Assembly: GCF_003063665.1 (NCBI RefSeq)
Contig: NZ_NESF01000001.1
Location: forward strand, 434,001-498,000
Origin: Limnohabitans sp. Hippo3
GTDB lineage: Bacteria; Pseudomonadota; Gammaproteobacteria; Burkholderiales; Burkholderiaceae_C
Reading direction: 5' to 3'
DNA: 64,000 bases
Part shown: positions 25,633 through 34,745 of the stretch, in pieces
How positions within the stretch are numbered: the first letter of the stretch is position 1
How the letters are laid out: each line of letters starts with the position of its first letter
Program-made: the position numbers and the translations under genes
The notes under the pieces: model-generated
Database searches by the model: none
What the model was told of the DNA's origin: nothing
What the model saw: the letters and a program-made list of their open reading frames with translations, nothing else

Positions 25633-26136
25633 CTAATTCTTCTGGGAGTTTTTCAAAAACAATGACTGCTGCATTAACCAAGCCAAACCATCAGGGTCGA
25701 TAGTGGCTTGAGCAATTTCTCCGGTAGCCATATCGATGACACCAAGAAAAGAGGGTGCAAGCTTAGGAGGGATCAAACCGCCCCAAATGTTGTTAATGGC
25801 CTCTTTGCTTTTCACCACCATTGTCCGTCTTTTATCAAGCCGGAGTTGCTTCCTTATGTTGTCAGAGGATTTCAAACCAAACATTTTGGTGGCTTCAAGC
25901 GCTGCTGACCTTTTAGAACGCCCCTGTATGTCAACTAGGTCTTGAGTGACAGCCAGCGCTCCTTGTGTTGGAGACGCAAGATTCCGCGGCCTACCTGGCT
26001 TGTAGCGCCCAGTGAACTCGGCTCTCGCATTGCGCTCCAGTTTATTGCGCGGTCGCGATGGTGCGGCACCTAAAGCCGCATAGAAAAATGCTTCGTCTTC
26101 ACACACTGGAACTGGATACACACTTTTTCTGCCCAT
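25633..26136 (-). CDS. Unknown island protein downstream of integrase
   Basis: 167-residue protein with no family I recognise. A basic segment (RPRNKLERNARAEFTGRYKPGRPRN, about 28-52, broken by polar residues) resembles an AT-hook-like region. The C-terminal part has a helical LAWLMQQSLFLK segment. The ATG is one base downstream of the integrase stop, so it is the second gene of the integrase operon. DNA binding is a guess from charge and place. Confidence 0.6.
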   Translation of the reverse strand: MGRKSVYPVPVCEDEAFFYAALGAAPSRPRNKLERNARAEFTGRYKPGRPRNLASPTQGALAVTQDLVDIQGRSKRSAALEATKMFGLKSSDNIRKQLRLDKRRTMVVKSKEAINNIWGGLIPPKLAPSFLGVIDMATGEIAQATIDPDGLAWLMQQSLFLKNSQKN

Positions 26137-26137
26137 C

Positions 26138-27361
26138 TTATGCCCCCGGCTTCATCGCGTAATTGGCCCACGCATTCATCATGGAAAGCCGCTTGCCCAG
26201 CATGTCTCCGCGCCGATAAGCGGCTTCAACTTTATTGCCGACCGCGTGTGCAAGTGCCATTTCAGCAAGCTCATGCGGGTAGTTCGTTGCTTCGGCAGCC
26301 CAGTCCCTGAACGTTGACCGGAAGCCATGGGCTGTGATGTCGCCACGGTCCATTCGTCGCAGTACAGCAGTCAGCGTCATGTCCGACATGGGTCGCTTTG
26401 GCTTGGCCCCAGGAAATACAAAATCACAGTCATCAAGCCGTGGTAACGACTTGAGCAGGGCCACAGCAGCATCGGACAAAGCTACCCTGTGCTCCCGCTG
26501 CATCTTCATGCGCTCTGCCGGAACAGTCCAGATTTTTTCCTCAAGATCCATCTCGGCCCATACTGCCCCGCGTACTTCTCCAGAGCGTGCGGCGGTCAAG
26601 ATCAGGAACTCAAGCGCGCGTGGACCAATACCCTCACGAGTTCGCAGGTCGGTCATGAAGTTGCCGATTTCTGTGTAGGTCAACGCCGGATGATGTACAA
26701 CCTGTGTCACCTTGCTTGGTTTTGCGAGTGAGTGCTCAAGGTGACCCTTCCAGCGCGCTGGATTTTCACCAACTCTGTATTTATTGAAGGTCGCCCAGTC
26801 CAAGACAGTTTCAATGCGTCCCCTCAACCGTTTAGCTGTTTCAGTTTTTTCCTTCCAGATCGGCAACAGAACCTTCAACACCAACGCTTCGTCAACTTGC
26901 TCGACAATGAGATCACCCAGAACTGGGTACGCGTACACATCAAGGGTGTTTTCCCATTGTTGAACGTGCTTTTCGCTCTTCCACTCTGCGCGGTGTGCCT
27001 CGATGTAGGCTTCTGCGCAAGCTTTGAACGTCATACGCCGTCGAGCAGCCAATGTGGTTTCTTGACGGTGCATTTGGCGGGCCACCAGGGGATCCACTGG
27101 GGAGACCGGATGCCTGAGTTGTTCACGAAGCAGCCCAGCAGCTTTTCGTGCATCTGCTAATCCGACCGCATGCACAGGGCCCAGCCCCATGTTTTTGCGC
27201 CTGCCGTCTTCGCCCACATATCTGAAGACCCACGCTCGGCTGGTGCCGCGCACATGCAGGTAAAGATTGCCACCGTCCGCGTGCCATCCGTCTCGCAAGG
27301 ATTTCAGGGCAACTGCTGCCAGCCGCCCCGGCTGTCGTCGATTCTTCAAAGTAGCCCCCAT
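26138..27361 (-). CDS. int: P4-type tyrosine integrase
   Basis: 407-residue site-specific recombinase that inserted the island into tRNA-Ser. N-terminal arm-binding DUF4102-type domain (VALKSLRDGWHADGGNLYLHV, about 18-90), core-binding domain (about 110-200) and catalytic domain. Active-site residues are visible: R in TAARSGEVRG, the H-x-x-R box HGFRSTFRDWA, the second His in ALAHAVGNKVEAAYRRGD, and Y in that same motif as the nucleophile. It lies at the island end away from the tRNA, and transcription runs inward from the attachment repeat. Confidence 0.95.
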   Translation of the reverse strand: MGATLKNRRQPGRLAAVALKSLRDGWHADGGNLYLHVRGTSRAWVFRYVGEDGRRKNMGLGPVHAVGLADARKAAGLLREQLRHPVSPVDPLVARQMHRQETTLAARRRMTFKACAEAYIEAHRAEWKSEKHVQQWENTLDVYAYPVLGDLIVEQVDEALVLKVLLPIWKEKTETAKRLRGRIETVLDWATFNKYRVGENPARWKGHLEHSLAKPSKVTQVVHHPALTYTEIGNFMTDLRTREGIGPRALEFLILTAARSGEVRGAVWAEMDLEEKIWTVPAERMKMQREHRVALSDAAVALLKSLPRLDDCDFVFPGAKPKRPMSDMTLTAVLRRMDRGDITAHGFRSTFRDWAAEATNYPHELAEMALAHAVGNKVEAAYRRGDMLGKRLSMMNAWANYAMKPGA

Positions 27362-27363
27362 TC

Positions 27364-27385
27364 CCGTATGCCATGCCGTATGCCA
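27364..27385. other. Candidate integrase arm-type sites (right)
   Basis: Two CCGTATGCCA copies (27364-27373 and 27376-27385) sit directly upstream of the integrase ATG. They match the half-site at 9306-9315. Location next to int suits both arm binding and autoregulation. Confidence 0.55.
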
Positions 27386-27514
27386 ACTTGGGGGAGATGT
27401 CCTGAAACTTCAAGACACCTTATGAAAACTTTATTACATAAAAACATGTGTTCAGCTAAGATGCCGTAACTACATGAAACGCCCTGAAACGATCTGATTC
27501 TGATTTGTGGATGA

Positions 27515-27528
27515 CGCCTGCTCCGCCA
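27515..27528 (+). repeat. Right attachment repeat
   Basis: CGCCTGCTCCGCCA, an exact copy of the last 14 bases of tRNA-Ser; no other tRNA part is here. It marks the right junction of the island. Confidence 0.85.
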
Positions 27529-27532
27529 AAAC

Positions 27533-27564
27533 AAAAAAGCCTGCACAGTGTGCAGGCTTTTTTT
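27533..27564. terminator. Bidirectional terminator beyond the right junction
   Basis: AAAAAAGCCTGCACA and TGTGCAGGCTTTTTTT form a perfect stem with almost no loop. It terminates the binding-protein gene on the minus strand and was probably the terminator of tRNA-Ser before island insertion. Confidence 0.88.
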
Positions 27565-27635
27565 CGTCTGTGGGTTTCAAGTACAGCGCTCTGCCGCCCT
27601 TGAAACCTGGCCCTCCACTCGGCAGGGCCAACAGA

Positions 27636-28802
27636 TCAGCGAACCACAGCGATCTGTGAACGCTCGCCACCTTTGTAGGTGTACAAGGTCAAGGCACCAT
27701 TTTTGATGTCGCCTTTTTCGTCAAACGCGATGTTGCCCGTCACGCCTTTGTAGTTGATGGCCTTCAGAGCTGGCAAGTACTTGGCTGGATCGGCAGAACC
27801 GGCCGTCACCATGGCCGTGGCCATGACTTTCACAGCGTCATAAACGTAAGGTGCATAGACCTGCACGTCGGCGTTGTACTTGGCTTTGAAGTCTGCACGG
27901 AACTTGTCCATGCCGGCTTTTTGCTCGCCTTCAACACCGCCAGCTTCGGCGCAGAACACCGACTCGTCCTTCATGGCGTCGCCAGCCAGCTTGGCCAGCT
28001 CGGAAGTGCAGATGCCGTCACCGCCCAGGAACTTGGCGTTGATGCCCAGAGACTTCATCTGGCGCAGCATGGGGCCGGCCACAGCGTCCATGCCACCGAA
28101 GAAGACGACGTCGGGCTTCTTGGCCTTCAGTGTGGTCAGGATGGCGTTGAAGTCAGAAGCTTTGTCGGTGGTGAACTCGTGACCCACGATGGTGCCGCCA
28201 GCAGCGGTAGCGCCCTTCTTGAACTCTTCAGCCACGCCCTGGCCGTAAGCGGTACGGTCATCGATGACAGCGATGTTTTTGCCTTTGAGGGTTTCCACAG
28301 CGTATTTGCCGAGGGTGCCGCCCAAGTGAACGTCGTCAGCCACCACGCGGAACGCGCCAGCGTAACCTTGACGGGTGTACTTGGGGTTGGTGGCCGAGGG
28401 AGAAATCTGGGGAATGCCAGCGCTGTTGTAGATCTGCGAGGCTGGAATGGTGGTGCCGGAGTTCAGGTGACCGATCACGCCATTGACTTTGGCGTCCACC
28501 AGCTTCTGGGCAGCAGCGGTACCTTGCTTGGGATCGGCGGCGTCGTCTTCGGCCAGCAATTCAAATTTGACGGGCTTGTCACCGATTTTCAGGCCAGCCG
28601 CATTCAGCTCTTCAATGGCCATGCGGCCACCGTTTTCATTGTCTTTACCCAAGTGGGCGATGGCACCGCTGACGGGACCCACGTGACCAATTTTGATCAC
28701 TTGCACGTCAGAAGCGGCTTCTTTTTTGCCGCAAGCTGCCAAAACCACTGCAGCAACAGCCACAGACACCACGGTCAAAGTACGCGTACCAGAAAATTTC
28801 AT
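27636..28802 (-). CDS. livK: Branched-chain amino-acid-type ABC binding lipoprotein
   Basis: 388-residue substrate-binding protein of the LivJ/LivK type. It has a lipoprotein signal with lipobox LAAC (C24), so the mature protein is anchored by lipid. The family I periplasmic-binding fold follows (IKIGHVGPVSGAIAHLGKDNENG, AVIDDRTAYGQG, VFFGGMDAVAGP). GGAG precedes the ATG. No permease or ATPase genes are next to it, so the transporter is elsewhere or the protein is a stand-alone receptor. The ligand is inferred only by family. Confidence 0.88.
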   Translation of the reverse strand: MKFSGTRTLTVVSVAVAAVVLAACGKKEAASDVQVIKIGHVGPVSGAIAHLGKDNENGGRMAIEELNAAGLKIGDKPVKFELLAEDDAADPKQGTAAAQKLVDAKVNGVIGHLNSGTTIPASQIYNSAGIPQISPSATNPKYTRQGYAGAFRVVADDVHLGGTLGKYAVETLKGKNIAVIDDRTAYGQGVAEEFKKGATAAGGTIVGHEFTTDKASDFNAILTTLKAKKPDVVFFGGMDAVAGPMLRQMKSLGINAKFLGGDGICTSELAKLAGDAMKDESVFCAEAGGVEGEQKAGMDKFRADFKAKYNADVQVYAPYVYDAVKVMATAMVTAGSADPAKYLPALKAINYKGVTGNIAFDEKGDIKNGALTLYTYKGGERSQIAVVR

Positions 28803-28902
28803 GGAAACTCCGAAGAATAAATTGCTTCAATCAAGCAAGCCGCAAAGATACTGCAAAACAGACCCTTTGGGGCCTAGGGAAAACCAAAATTCTCGCAAAC
28901 AG

Positions 28903-29187
28903 TCAGGGGGTATCCATACCGACGACACCCTCGCCAAGGCCTGAACGCGCACGCCAGGCCCGTTGCAGGCTTTTGTGCACCAGTTCGGCAGCCAAACGCT
29001 CCATTTCAGGGCGCAAAGCATGCAGCAACTCGTCCGACAAGGCCATGAATGCCGCTTTTTCTTGGGCACGGGCGTCCAGCGCAGCCCGCAAAGCCTCGGG
29101 GATGTCGGATTCGGGCATCGCCGCGCTCAAAACAGGCAAGACCGTATCCGGCACGCCGGATGTGGACTCTGAGCGGGGAAAACTCAT
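28903..29187 (-). CDS. Small unknown protein in the pepA-holC operon
   Basis: 94-residue protein, mostly helical (IPEALRAALDARAQEKAAFMALSDELLHALRPEMERLAAELVHKSLQRAWRARS). No metal, membrane or signal motif is seen. Its ATG overlaps the holC stop by four bases. Proteins of this size with a helical ERLAAELV segment are common beside holC in related bacteria, but I do not know their function. Confidence 0.7.
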   Translation of the reverse strand: MSFPRSESTSGVPDTVLPVLSAAMPESDIPEALRAALDARAQEKAAFMALSDELLHALRPEMERLAAELVHKSLQRAWRARSGLGEGVVGMDTP

Positions 29188-29618
29188 GATGCAGCCGCCT
29201 TGGATAAATCGTGCTGCACCAGGGCATAGCCTTGCGCGGTGTAGTGCCGCCAGCGCTGCCTGGCCGTCATGCGGCCGTGGTCGTCGGTGGCCACGATCTC
29301 GATCAGACGTTTGAACGACTCAAACCCGGCGGGGACCTCATCCCCCAGGTTCACCAGCACATCCAGCCCGGAAAGCTGCAAGGGGTCAGGGTTCAGCCGG
29401 ATCGGAGATGCGGCCTGAATCTGCGGGGCATCGGCCGCGGTGCTGTGCGGCAGAAAGTCAACCTCCGAAAAAGCCCACAAGGCGGCGTCGAGCTGGCGCA
29501 AGCTGGCCTCGGAGCCAACCACACCCACTCGCAAATAACGGCCATGGGCCTTGCGCAGCAGCCGACAAACGTATTGCAGCCGCTCCGTGGTGTTGAAGTG
29601 GAACTCGATTTGGGTCAT
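29184..29618 (-). CDS. holC: DNA polymerase III chi subunit
   Basis: 144-residue HolC, which links the clamp-loader (through psi) to single-stranded DNA-binding protein. The product starts MTQIEFHFNTTERLQYVCRLLRKAH, the typical opening strand and helix, and has the DVLVNLGDEVPAGFESFKRLIEIV core. An in-frame extension to 29855 overlaps pepA and is rejected. It begins 10 bases after pepA, a conserved pepA-holC pairing in proteobacteria. Confidence 0.92.
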   Translation of the reverse strand: MTQIEFHFNTTERLQYVCRLLRKAHGRYLRVGVVGSEASLRQLDAALWAFSEVDFLPHSTAADAPQIQAASPIRLNPDPLQLSGLDVLVNLGDEVPAGFESFKRLIEIVATDDHGRMTARQRWRHYTAQGYALVQHDLSKAAAS

Positions 29619-29628
29619 CGCCCACCCG

Positions 29629-31116
29629 TCAGCGACGGCGGCTGGACGCGGCCTTGGCTGCGGCTGGACCCGCCTGGGCCAACAAATAGGCCAGCAGCAA
29701 GCCCACAGGCCTGCCTGTCGCGCCCTTGGCGGCACCACTGCGCCAGGCCGTCCCGGCGATGTCCAGGTGCGCCCACGGGTAACGCGACGCGAACCGCTGC
29801 AAGAACTTGGCCGCTGTGACCGAGCCCGCCTGACGCCCAGCCACGTTGGCCACATCGGCGTAGCGTGACTTCAGGCCTTCGGCATAGTCTTCGTCCAATG
29901 GCATCCGCCAGCAGGCGTCGCCAGAAGCATCTCCCGCCAACTGCAGGGCTTGCGCCAAAGCATCGTCGCTGGAGAACAGCCCGGACCGAACTCCGCCCAG
30001 TGCAATGACACAGGCGCCCGTCAAAGTGGCAATGTCAATCACCGCCCTGGGCTTGAAGCGCTCGGCATACGTCAAGGCATCGCACAGCACCAGCCGCCCT
30101 TCGGCATCGGTGTTCAGAATCTCAATGGTCTGCCCGCTCATGCTGGTGACCACATCACCCGGCTTGACCGCCTGGCCGTCAGGCATGTTCTCGGTGGCCG
30201 GAATCAAACCGACCACGTTGATGGCCGGCTTGAGCTCACCCAAAGCCTTGAAAACGCCCAGGACACTGGCCGCACCGCTCATGTCGTACTTCATCTCGTC
30301 CATTTCGGCGGCGGGCTTGATGGAAATGCCCCCGGTGTCAAACGTGATGCCCTTGCCCACCAGCACCACCGGGGCCTGAGCAGCAGGCGCGCCGCTGTAG
30401 CGCATGACGATGAAGCGCAAGGGCTCTGCGGCCCCACGCGCCACCGCCAAAAAAGCCCCCATGCCCAGTTTGGTCACTTCTTTGGGGCCCATCACCTCGC
30501 ATTTGAAGGTGGACCCTTTGGCGATCGCCTTGGCCGCATCGGCCAGCAAGCTTGGCGTGGCATGGTTGGCCGGCCGATTGGCCCATTCTTTGGCCACCTC
30601 GATGCCGACCACCAAGGCCTGCGCGTGGGCCAAGGCGTCACGCAGCTCGGCGTTCACCGTCTCGGCACTGAAAACCACCTGTTTGAGCGTTCTGGGTTTG
30701 GGTTTGCTCAGGGTGCTGGTGTAGCTGTAACTGGCATCGGCCAGCGCGCAGGCCGCCACCTGCAGGGTTTTGCCTGAAATCTCGGTAGCGGCGTGCAGCC
30801 CCAAGCGTTTGATCTTGGCGGACTTGAGTGCGCCCCAAGCTGCATTGACGGCGCTTCGAACCTGGGCAGCACTGCCTTCGCAGATGCACGTAACCACCAC
30901 ATGGCGGGCTTGGATGCCCGGATGCGCATACAAAGTCAGCACCGCACCCGGCTTGTGCTCAAAGTCGCCATGCCCAGCGGCCGCTCGCACCACCACCGAA
31001 ATCGGGTCTTTGTCGGAGCCCTCGACACCGCCCTGTGAAGGCCACAAGACCACCAGGGCATCCAGATCATCACGAATCACGCGGGACAGGGCACGTTTTT
31101 GGATTTCGAAGTTCAT
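29629..31116 (-). CDS. pepA: Leucyl aminopeptidase (M17)
   Basis: 495-residue cytosolic M17 aminopeptidase that removes N-terminal amino acids from peptides; in some bacteria PepA also acts in plasmid recombination and regulation. The two-metal catalytic site is visible in VGKGITFDTGGISIKP and NTDAEGRLVLCDAL, with MKYDMSGAASVLG between. Full length. It faces lptF across only 23 bases, a conserved divergent layout. holC follows in the same operon. Confidence 0.95.
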   Translation of the reverse strand: MNFEIQKRALSRVIRDDLDALVVLWPSQGGVEGSDKDPISVVVRAAAGHGDFEHKPGAVLTLYAHPGIQARHVVVTCICEGSAAQVRSAVNAAWGALKSAKIKRLGLHAATEISGKTLQVAACALADASYSYTSTLSKPKPRTLKQVVFSAETVNAELRDALAHAQALVVGIEVAKEWANRPANHATPSLLADAAKAIAKGSTFKCEVMGPKEVTKLGMGAFLAVARGAAEPLRFIVMRYSGAPAAQAPVVLVGKGITFDTGGISIKPAAEMDEMKYDMSGAASVLGVFKALGELKPAINVVGLIPATENMPDGQAVKPGDVVTSMSGQTIEILNTDAEGRLVLCDALTYAERFKPRAVIDIATLTGACVIALGGVRSGLFSSDDALAQALQLAGDASGDACWRMPLDEDYAEGLKSRYADVANVAGRQAGSVTAAKFLQRFASRYPWAHLDIAGTAWRSGAAKGATGRPVGLLLAYLLAQAGPAAAKAASSRRR

Positions 31117-31139
31117 AATTCAGCTTTTCCTTCGCACCG

Positions 31140-32249
31140 ATGTTATTCCATTCCTCTTTACGCAAAGACTTGGCCCGCAATTTCGGGGCTACGTTGGTGG
31201 TTTTGGTCACCATTGTGATCACCATCATCCTGATCCGGACGCTGGGTCAAGCCAGCCGGGGCAGCGTTAACCCGTCCGAGGTCTTGCTGGTCATGGGTTT
31301 CAGCGTGCTGAGCCAGCTCACCACCATCATCACCCTGAGCCTGTTCATCGCGGTGGTGGCTACCCTCTCGCGCATGTACGGCGACAGCGAAATGGTGATC
31401 TGGTTTTCAAGCGGACAGGGATTGGGGCAATTTGTGCGCCCTCTATTCCGGTTTGCCTGGCCCGTTTTGCTCGTTGTGACTTTGCTGGCCCTGTTCGCCT
31501 GGCCCTGGAGCAACCAGCAAATCCAGGACCTCAAGCAGCGTTTTGAAAAACGCAACGACATCGAGCGCGTGGCGCCCGGCCAGTTCCAGGAGTCGTCAGG
31601 CGGGCAGCGGGTCTTCTTCATTGACAAAGACACGCCCGACAACCGTTTTGGCCGCCATGTCTTCATCTCCAGCGTAGAAGGTTCCAAAGAAAGCGTGACC
31701 ACGGCACAACAGGGCCGCATCGAGCTGACCGGTCATGAGCGCTTTTTGATCCTGGACAAAGGCCAACAATGGCTGACCAACCGGGAGACGGGTGAAACCC
31801 GGCTGACCCAGTTTGAGCACTACGAACTGCTGATCGACGACGACGTGAATCTCCCCTCTTCCGCCATGAACAGCCGCTACACCAGCACGTGGGATTTGCT
31901 GAAACAACCCAGCCGTGAAAACTGGGGCGAGCTATCTTGGCGTCTGGGCCTGGGCCTGGCGGGCATCAATTTGCTGTTGATCGCCTTGGCCGTCTCCGCC
32001 GTCAACCCCAGGGCGGGCCGCAGTTACCACCTGGGTCTGGCCTTGTTCGTCTTCATCGCTTACTACAACATGCTCAACGTGGGTCAAAGCTGGATCAGCA
32101 CAGGGCGCTTTGACTTTCTGCCCTTCATGGTGGTCTTGCATGGCGGTGTCTTTTTGATGGCCATGCTGTGGCTCTCGGTTCGGCATTACAACTGGTCCTG
32201 GCGCTTTCTTTGGCCCACACGGACCCCGCAAAACAAAGGTGCGGCATGA
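31140..32249 (+). CDS. lptF: LPS export permease LptF
   Basis: 369-residue inner-membrane permease, one half of the LptB2FG extractor that moves lipopolysaccharide from the inner membrane onto the Lpt bridge. Three N-terminal helices (about 15-120), a periplasmic jellyroll domain (about 125-260) and three C-terminal helices. It begins MLFHSSLRKDLARNFGATL. lptG overlaps its stop as ATGA. Confidence 0.95.
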   Translation: MLFHSSLRKDLARNFGATLVVLVTIVITIILIRTLGQASRGSVNPSEVLLVMGFSVLSQLTTIITLSLFIAVVATLSRMYGDSEMVIWFSSGQGLGQFVRPLFRFAWPVLLVVTLLALFAWPWSNQQIQDLKQRFEKRNDIERVAPGQFQESSGGQRVFFIDKDTPDNRFGRHVFISSVEGSKESVTTAQQGRIELTGHERFLILDKGQQWLTNRETGETRLTQFEHYELLIDDDVNLPSSAMNSRYTSTWDLLKQPSRENWGELSWRLGLGLAGINLLLIALAVSAVNPRAGRSYHLGLALFVFIAYYNMLNVGQSWISTGRFDFLPFMVVLHGGVFLMAMLWLSVRHYNWSWRFLWPTRTPQNKGAA

Positions 32250-33352
32250 AAACCGTTCGCAGCTTGCTGCATGGCGAAATCATCCGGGCTGTCAGCTTTG
32301 TGCTGGTGGGTTTTTTAGCGCTGTTCCTGTTCTTTGATCTGGTCGACGAGCTGCAGAACCTGAGCCGTCTGGCCAGCCAGGGCTACCAACTGCACCACGC
32401 CTTGCTGTATGTGGCCCTGAAAACGCCTTCTCATATTTATGAACTGCTGCCCATCTCGGTGCTGATCGGCTGTATTTTTGTGATGGCGCGGCTGGCACAA
32501 AGTTCGGAGTTCACCATTTTGCGCACGGGCGGTCTGGCCCCCTTGAAAGCCCTCTCCACCTTGCTGCAGCTGGGCCTGGTTTTTGTGGCCATGACCTTCT
32601 TGATGGGCGATTACGCTGCGCCTTGGGCCGATCGTCAGGGTGTGCTGATCAAGGCCCGGTTTCAGGGTAACCTGACGGTGGGACAGACCGGCGCCTGGCT
32701 CAAGGAGCGACAAGGGCAACGGCACTTTGCGGTCAATGTGCGCAGTTTCGATGGCATCCGCCAGATGCAAAACATCCGCATTCACGAGTTCAACGAAGCG
32801 GGCCAACTGCTCGCGATCACCCGCGCGCCACAGGCCGAGGTCGGGGACGGCGTTTGGCTGCTGCAGCAGGCTGAGGAAAAGTCAATTCAGACCCCGGATG
32901 CCAGCCAAACCCTGCAATACCGGTCGGTCCAGCACCTCAGCATGCCCTGGCCTACCGGCATCAGCGCGGACATGGTGGCCGCAGCCGTGCTCAGTCCGGA
33001 CCGCATGCGGACCTGGGAGCTGTTCAATTACATGCGCCACTTGTCCACCAACAACCAGAATGCCCAGCGCTACGAAATCGAGTTCTGGCGCAAGGTGTTC
33101 TACCCCTTGAGCTGCCTGGTCATGTTGGTCATGGCTTTGCCCTTCGCCTACCTGCACTTTCGATCAGGCCAGATTGCCGGGTATGTGTTTGGTGGCGTGC
33201 TGGCGGGCATCAGTTTTTCATTGCTCAACAACCTGTTCAGCTTTGCGGGCAACTTGCAAAACTGGCAACCCTGGCTGACGGCGGCGGCCCCGGCCCTGAT
33301 TTACAGCGCAATTTCCCTGCTCGGCTTTTGGTGGATGGTGTTACGGCGATGA
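32246..33352 (+). CDS. lptG: LPS export permease LptG
   Basis: 368-residue partner of LptF. The start at 32246 (MKTVRSLLHGEIIRAV) overlaps the lptF stop by four bases; the longer in-frame extension is a shadow of lptF. N-terminal helices with FFDLVDEL, periplasmic domain (about 130-260), and C-terminal helices starting LSCLVMLVMALPFAYLHFRSG. It overlaps sirB by four bases. Confidence 0.95.
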   Translation: MKTVRSLLHGEIIRAVSFVLVGFLALFLFFDLVDELQNLSRLASQGYQLHHALLYVALKTPSHIYELLPISVLIGCIFVMARLAQSSEFTILRTGGLAPLKALSTLLQLGLVFVAMTFLMGDYAAPWADRQGVLIKARFQGNLTVGQTGAWLKERQGQRHFAVNVRSFDGIRQMQNIRIHEFNEAGQLLAITRAPQAEVGDGVWLLQQAEEKSIQTPDASQTLQYRSVQHLSMPWPTGISADMVAAAVLSPDRMRTWELFNYMRHLSTNNQNAQRYEIEFWRKVFYPLSCLVMLVMALPFAYLHFRSGQIAGYVFGGVLAGISFSLLNNLFSFAGNLQNWQPWLTAAAPALIYSAISLLGFWWMVLRR

Positions 33353-33741
33353 CAACTGACTTGACATCTCAAACGGGCGTGATTTTGTTTGCCCATGGTT
33401 CGCGCGACCCGCTTTGGCGCTTGCCCATCGATGCCGTGGCTGAGGACATGACCCGTCGCTGGCCGCACATGTCGGTGGCCTGCGCTTTTCTGGAGCTGAC
33501 CACACCCGATTTGGCCACCACCGTCGAGGCCTTGATGATGCAGGGCAAAACCCATTTGCGCATCGTGCCCATGTTTCTCGGGGTGGGTCGACATGCCAGG
33601 GAAGACTTGCCGCAGCTGGTGTCCGAGCTGACCGAGGCCTACCCCCAGGTGCAGTTTGAATTGCTGCCTTCCATCGGAGAACACCCCGCGATGACCCGGC
33701 TCATGGCCGACATTGCCGCCAACGCAGCCAGCACGCCATAG
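33349..33741 (+). CDS. sirB: Sirohydrochlorin chelatase-like protein (SirB/CbiX short form)
   Basis: 130-residue single-domain chelatase of the SirB/CbiX type that inserts Fe or Co into sirohydrochlorin for siroheme or cobalamin. The metal-binding HGSRDPLWR is at the N-terminus (H15) and a second motif MFLGVGRHAREDLPQL in the middle. ATG overlaps the lptG stop. The following gene encodes a CysB-type regulator, consistent with a link to sulfite reduction, which needs siroheme. Confidence 0.85.
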   Translation: MTTDLTSQTGVILFAHGSRDPLWRLPIDAVAEDMTRRWPHMSVACAFLELTTPDLATTVEALMMQGKTHLRIVPMFLGVGRHAREDLPQLVSELTEAYPQVQFELLPSIGEHPAMTRLMADIAANAASTP

Positions 33742-33784
33742 ACCCTTAAAGCATAATGATGCAAGTCAATATGATATTTACCGT

Positions 33785-34726
33785 ATGAACCTGCACCAAT
33801 TTCGCTTTGTACAAGAAGCGGCACGCCGCAACCTCAACCTGACGGAAACGGCCAAAGCCCTGCACACCTCCCAACCCGGTGTATCCAAAGCCATCATCGA
33901 GCTGGAAGAAGAGCTGGGCATCGAAATCTTTGCCCGCCATGGCAAGCGGCTCAAGCGGATCACCGAGCCCGGCCAGCACGTGTTGCAAAGCATTGAGGTC
34001 ATCCTGCGTGAAGTCGGCAACCTGCGCAAAATCGGTGACCAATACAGCGCCCAGGACAATGGCACGCTCTCCATTGCCACCACGCACACCCAGGCCCGTT
34101 ATGTGCTGCCGCTGCCTGTGGCCAAGCTGCGCGAAAAATACCCCAAGGTCAACATCAGCCTGCACCAAGGCGCTCCTGACCAAGTGGCCCAGATGCTGCT
34201 GCAGGATGTGGCCGAAATCGGCATCGCCACCGAGTCCCTGTCCGCTTACGAAGAGCTGGTGACCCTGCCCTGCTATGAATGGCAGCACGTCCTTGTCTTG
34301 CCGCTCGACCACCCCTTGGCCAGCAAAGCGCATTTGTCCCTGGAGGACATTGCCAACGAGCCCATCATCACCTACCACCCCTCATTCACCGGGCGCGGCC
34401 GTATCGATCAAGCCTTTGCCGCCAGAAAGTTGCACCCCCGCATCGCACTCGAAGCCATTGACTCGGATGTCATCAAGACCTACGTGCGTCTGGGCTTGGG
34501 CATTGGCATCGTGGCCGAAATGGCCGTCAACGACGACCCTGTGAAAGACCTGGCGGTTCGTCCGCTGGGTCAGTTGCTGGGCATGAATGTGGCCCGTGTG
34601 GCCTTCAAGCGGGGTGCTTACCTGCGCCACTTTGTCTACCACTTCGCCGAATTGCTGAGCGATCGCCTGACGGCACCCCTCATCACCAAGGCCATGAACG
34701 GCCACGTCAACGATTACGAACTTTGA
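33785..34726 (+). CDS. cysB: CysB-type LysR regulator
   Basis: 313-residue LysR-family regulator of sulfur assimilation (CysB/Cbl branch). The N-terminal winged HTH (MNLHQFRFVQEAARRNLNLTETAKALHTSQPGVSKAI) has the CysB pattern, followed by a linker helix and effector domain with a TTHTQARYVLP segment, the sulfate/acetylserine-binding region in CysB proteins. The start at 33785 was chosen over a longer frame because homologues begin MNLHQFRF. An AT-rich promoter region precedes it. Confidence 0.88.
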   Translation: MNLHQFRFVQEAARRNLNLTETAKALHTSQPGVSKAIIELEEELGIEIFARHGKRLKRITEPGQHVLQSIEVILREVGNLRKIGDQYSAQDNGTLSIATTHTQARYVLPLPVAKLREKYPKVNISLHQGAPDQVAQMLLQDVAEIGIATESLSAYEELVTLPCYEWQHVLVLPLDHPLASKAHLSLEDIANEPIITYHPSFTGRGRIDQAFAARKLHPRIALEAIDSDVIKTYVRLGLGIGIVAEMAVNDDPVKDLAVRPLGQLLGMNVARVAFKRGAYLRHFVYHFAELLSDRLTAPLITKAMNGHVNDYEL

Positions 34727-34745
34727 GCCCTGTACTTTGAACGCC

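Larger units (their letters stand above)
9265..27528. mobile_element. Integrated genomic island at tRNA-Ser(GGA)
   Basis: About 18.3 kb bounded by a 14-base direct repeat of the tRNA-Ser 3' end. It carries a P4-type integrase (26138-27361) at the end away from the tRNA, an AlpA-like protein, a D5-type primase/helicase, and accessory cargo: RadC-like protein, zinc-ribbon/membrane pair, the hxs-carbamoyltransferase operon and umuDC. CCGTATGCCA motifs lie just inside both ends. The left half is visibly AT-richer than the flanks. No structural phage, conjugation or IS genes are visible, so it may depend on a helper for movement. Confidence 0.88.
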
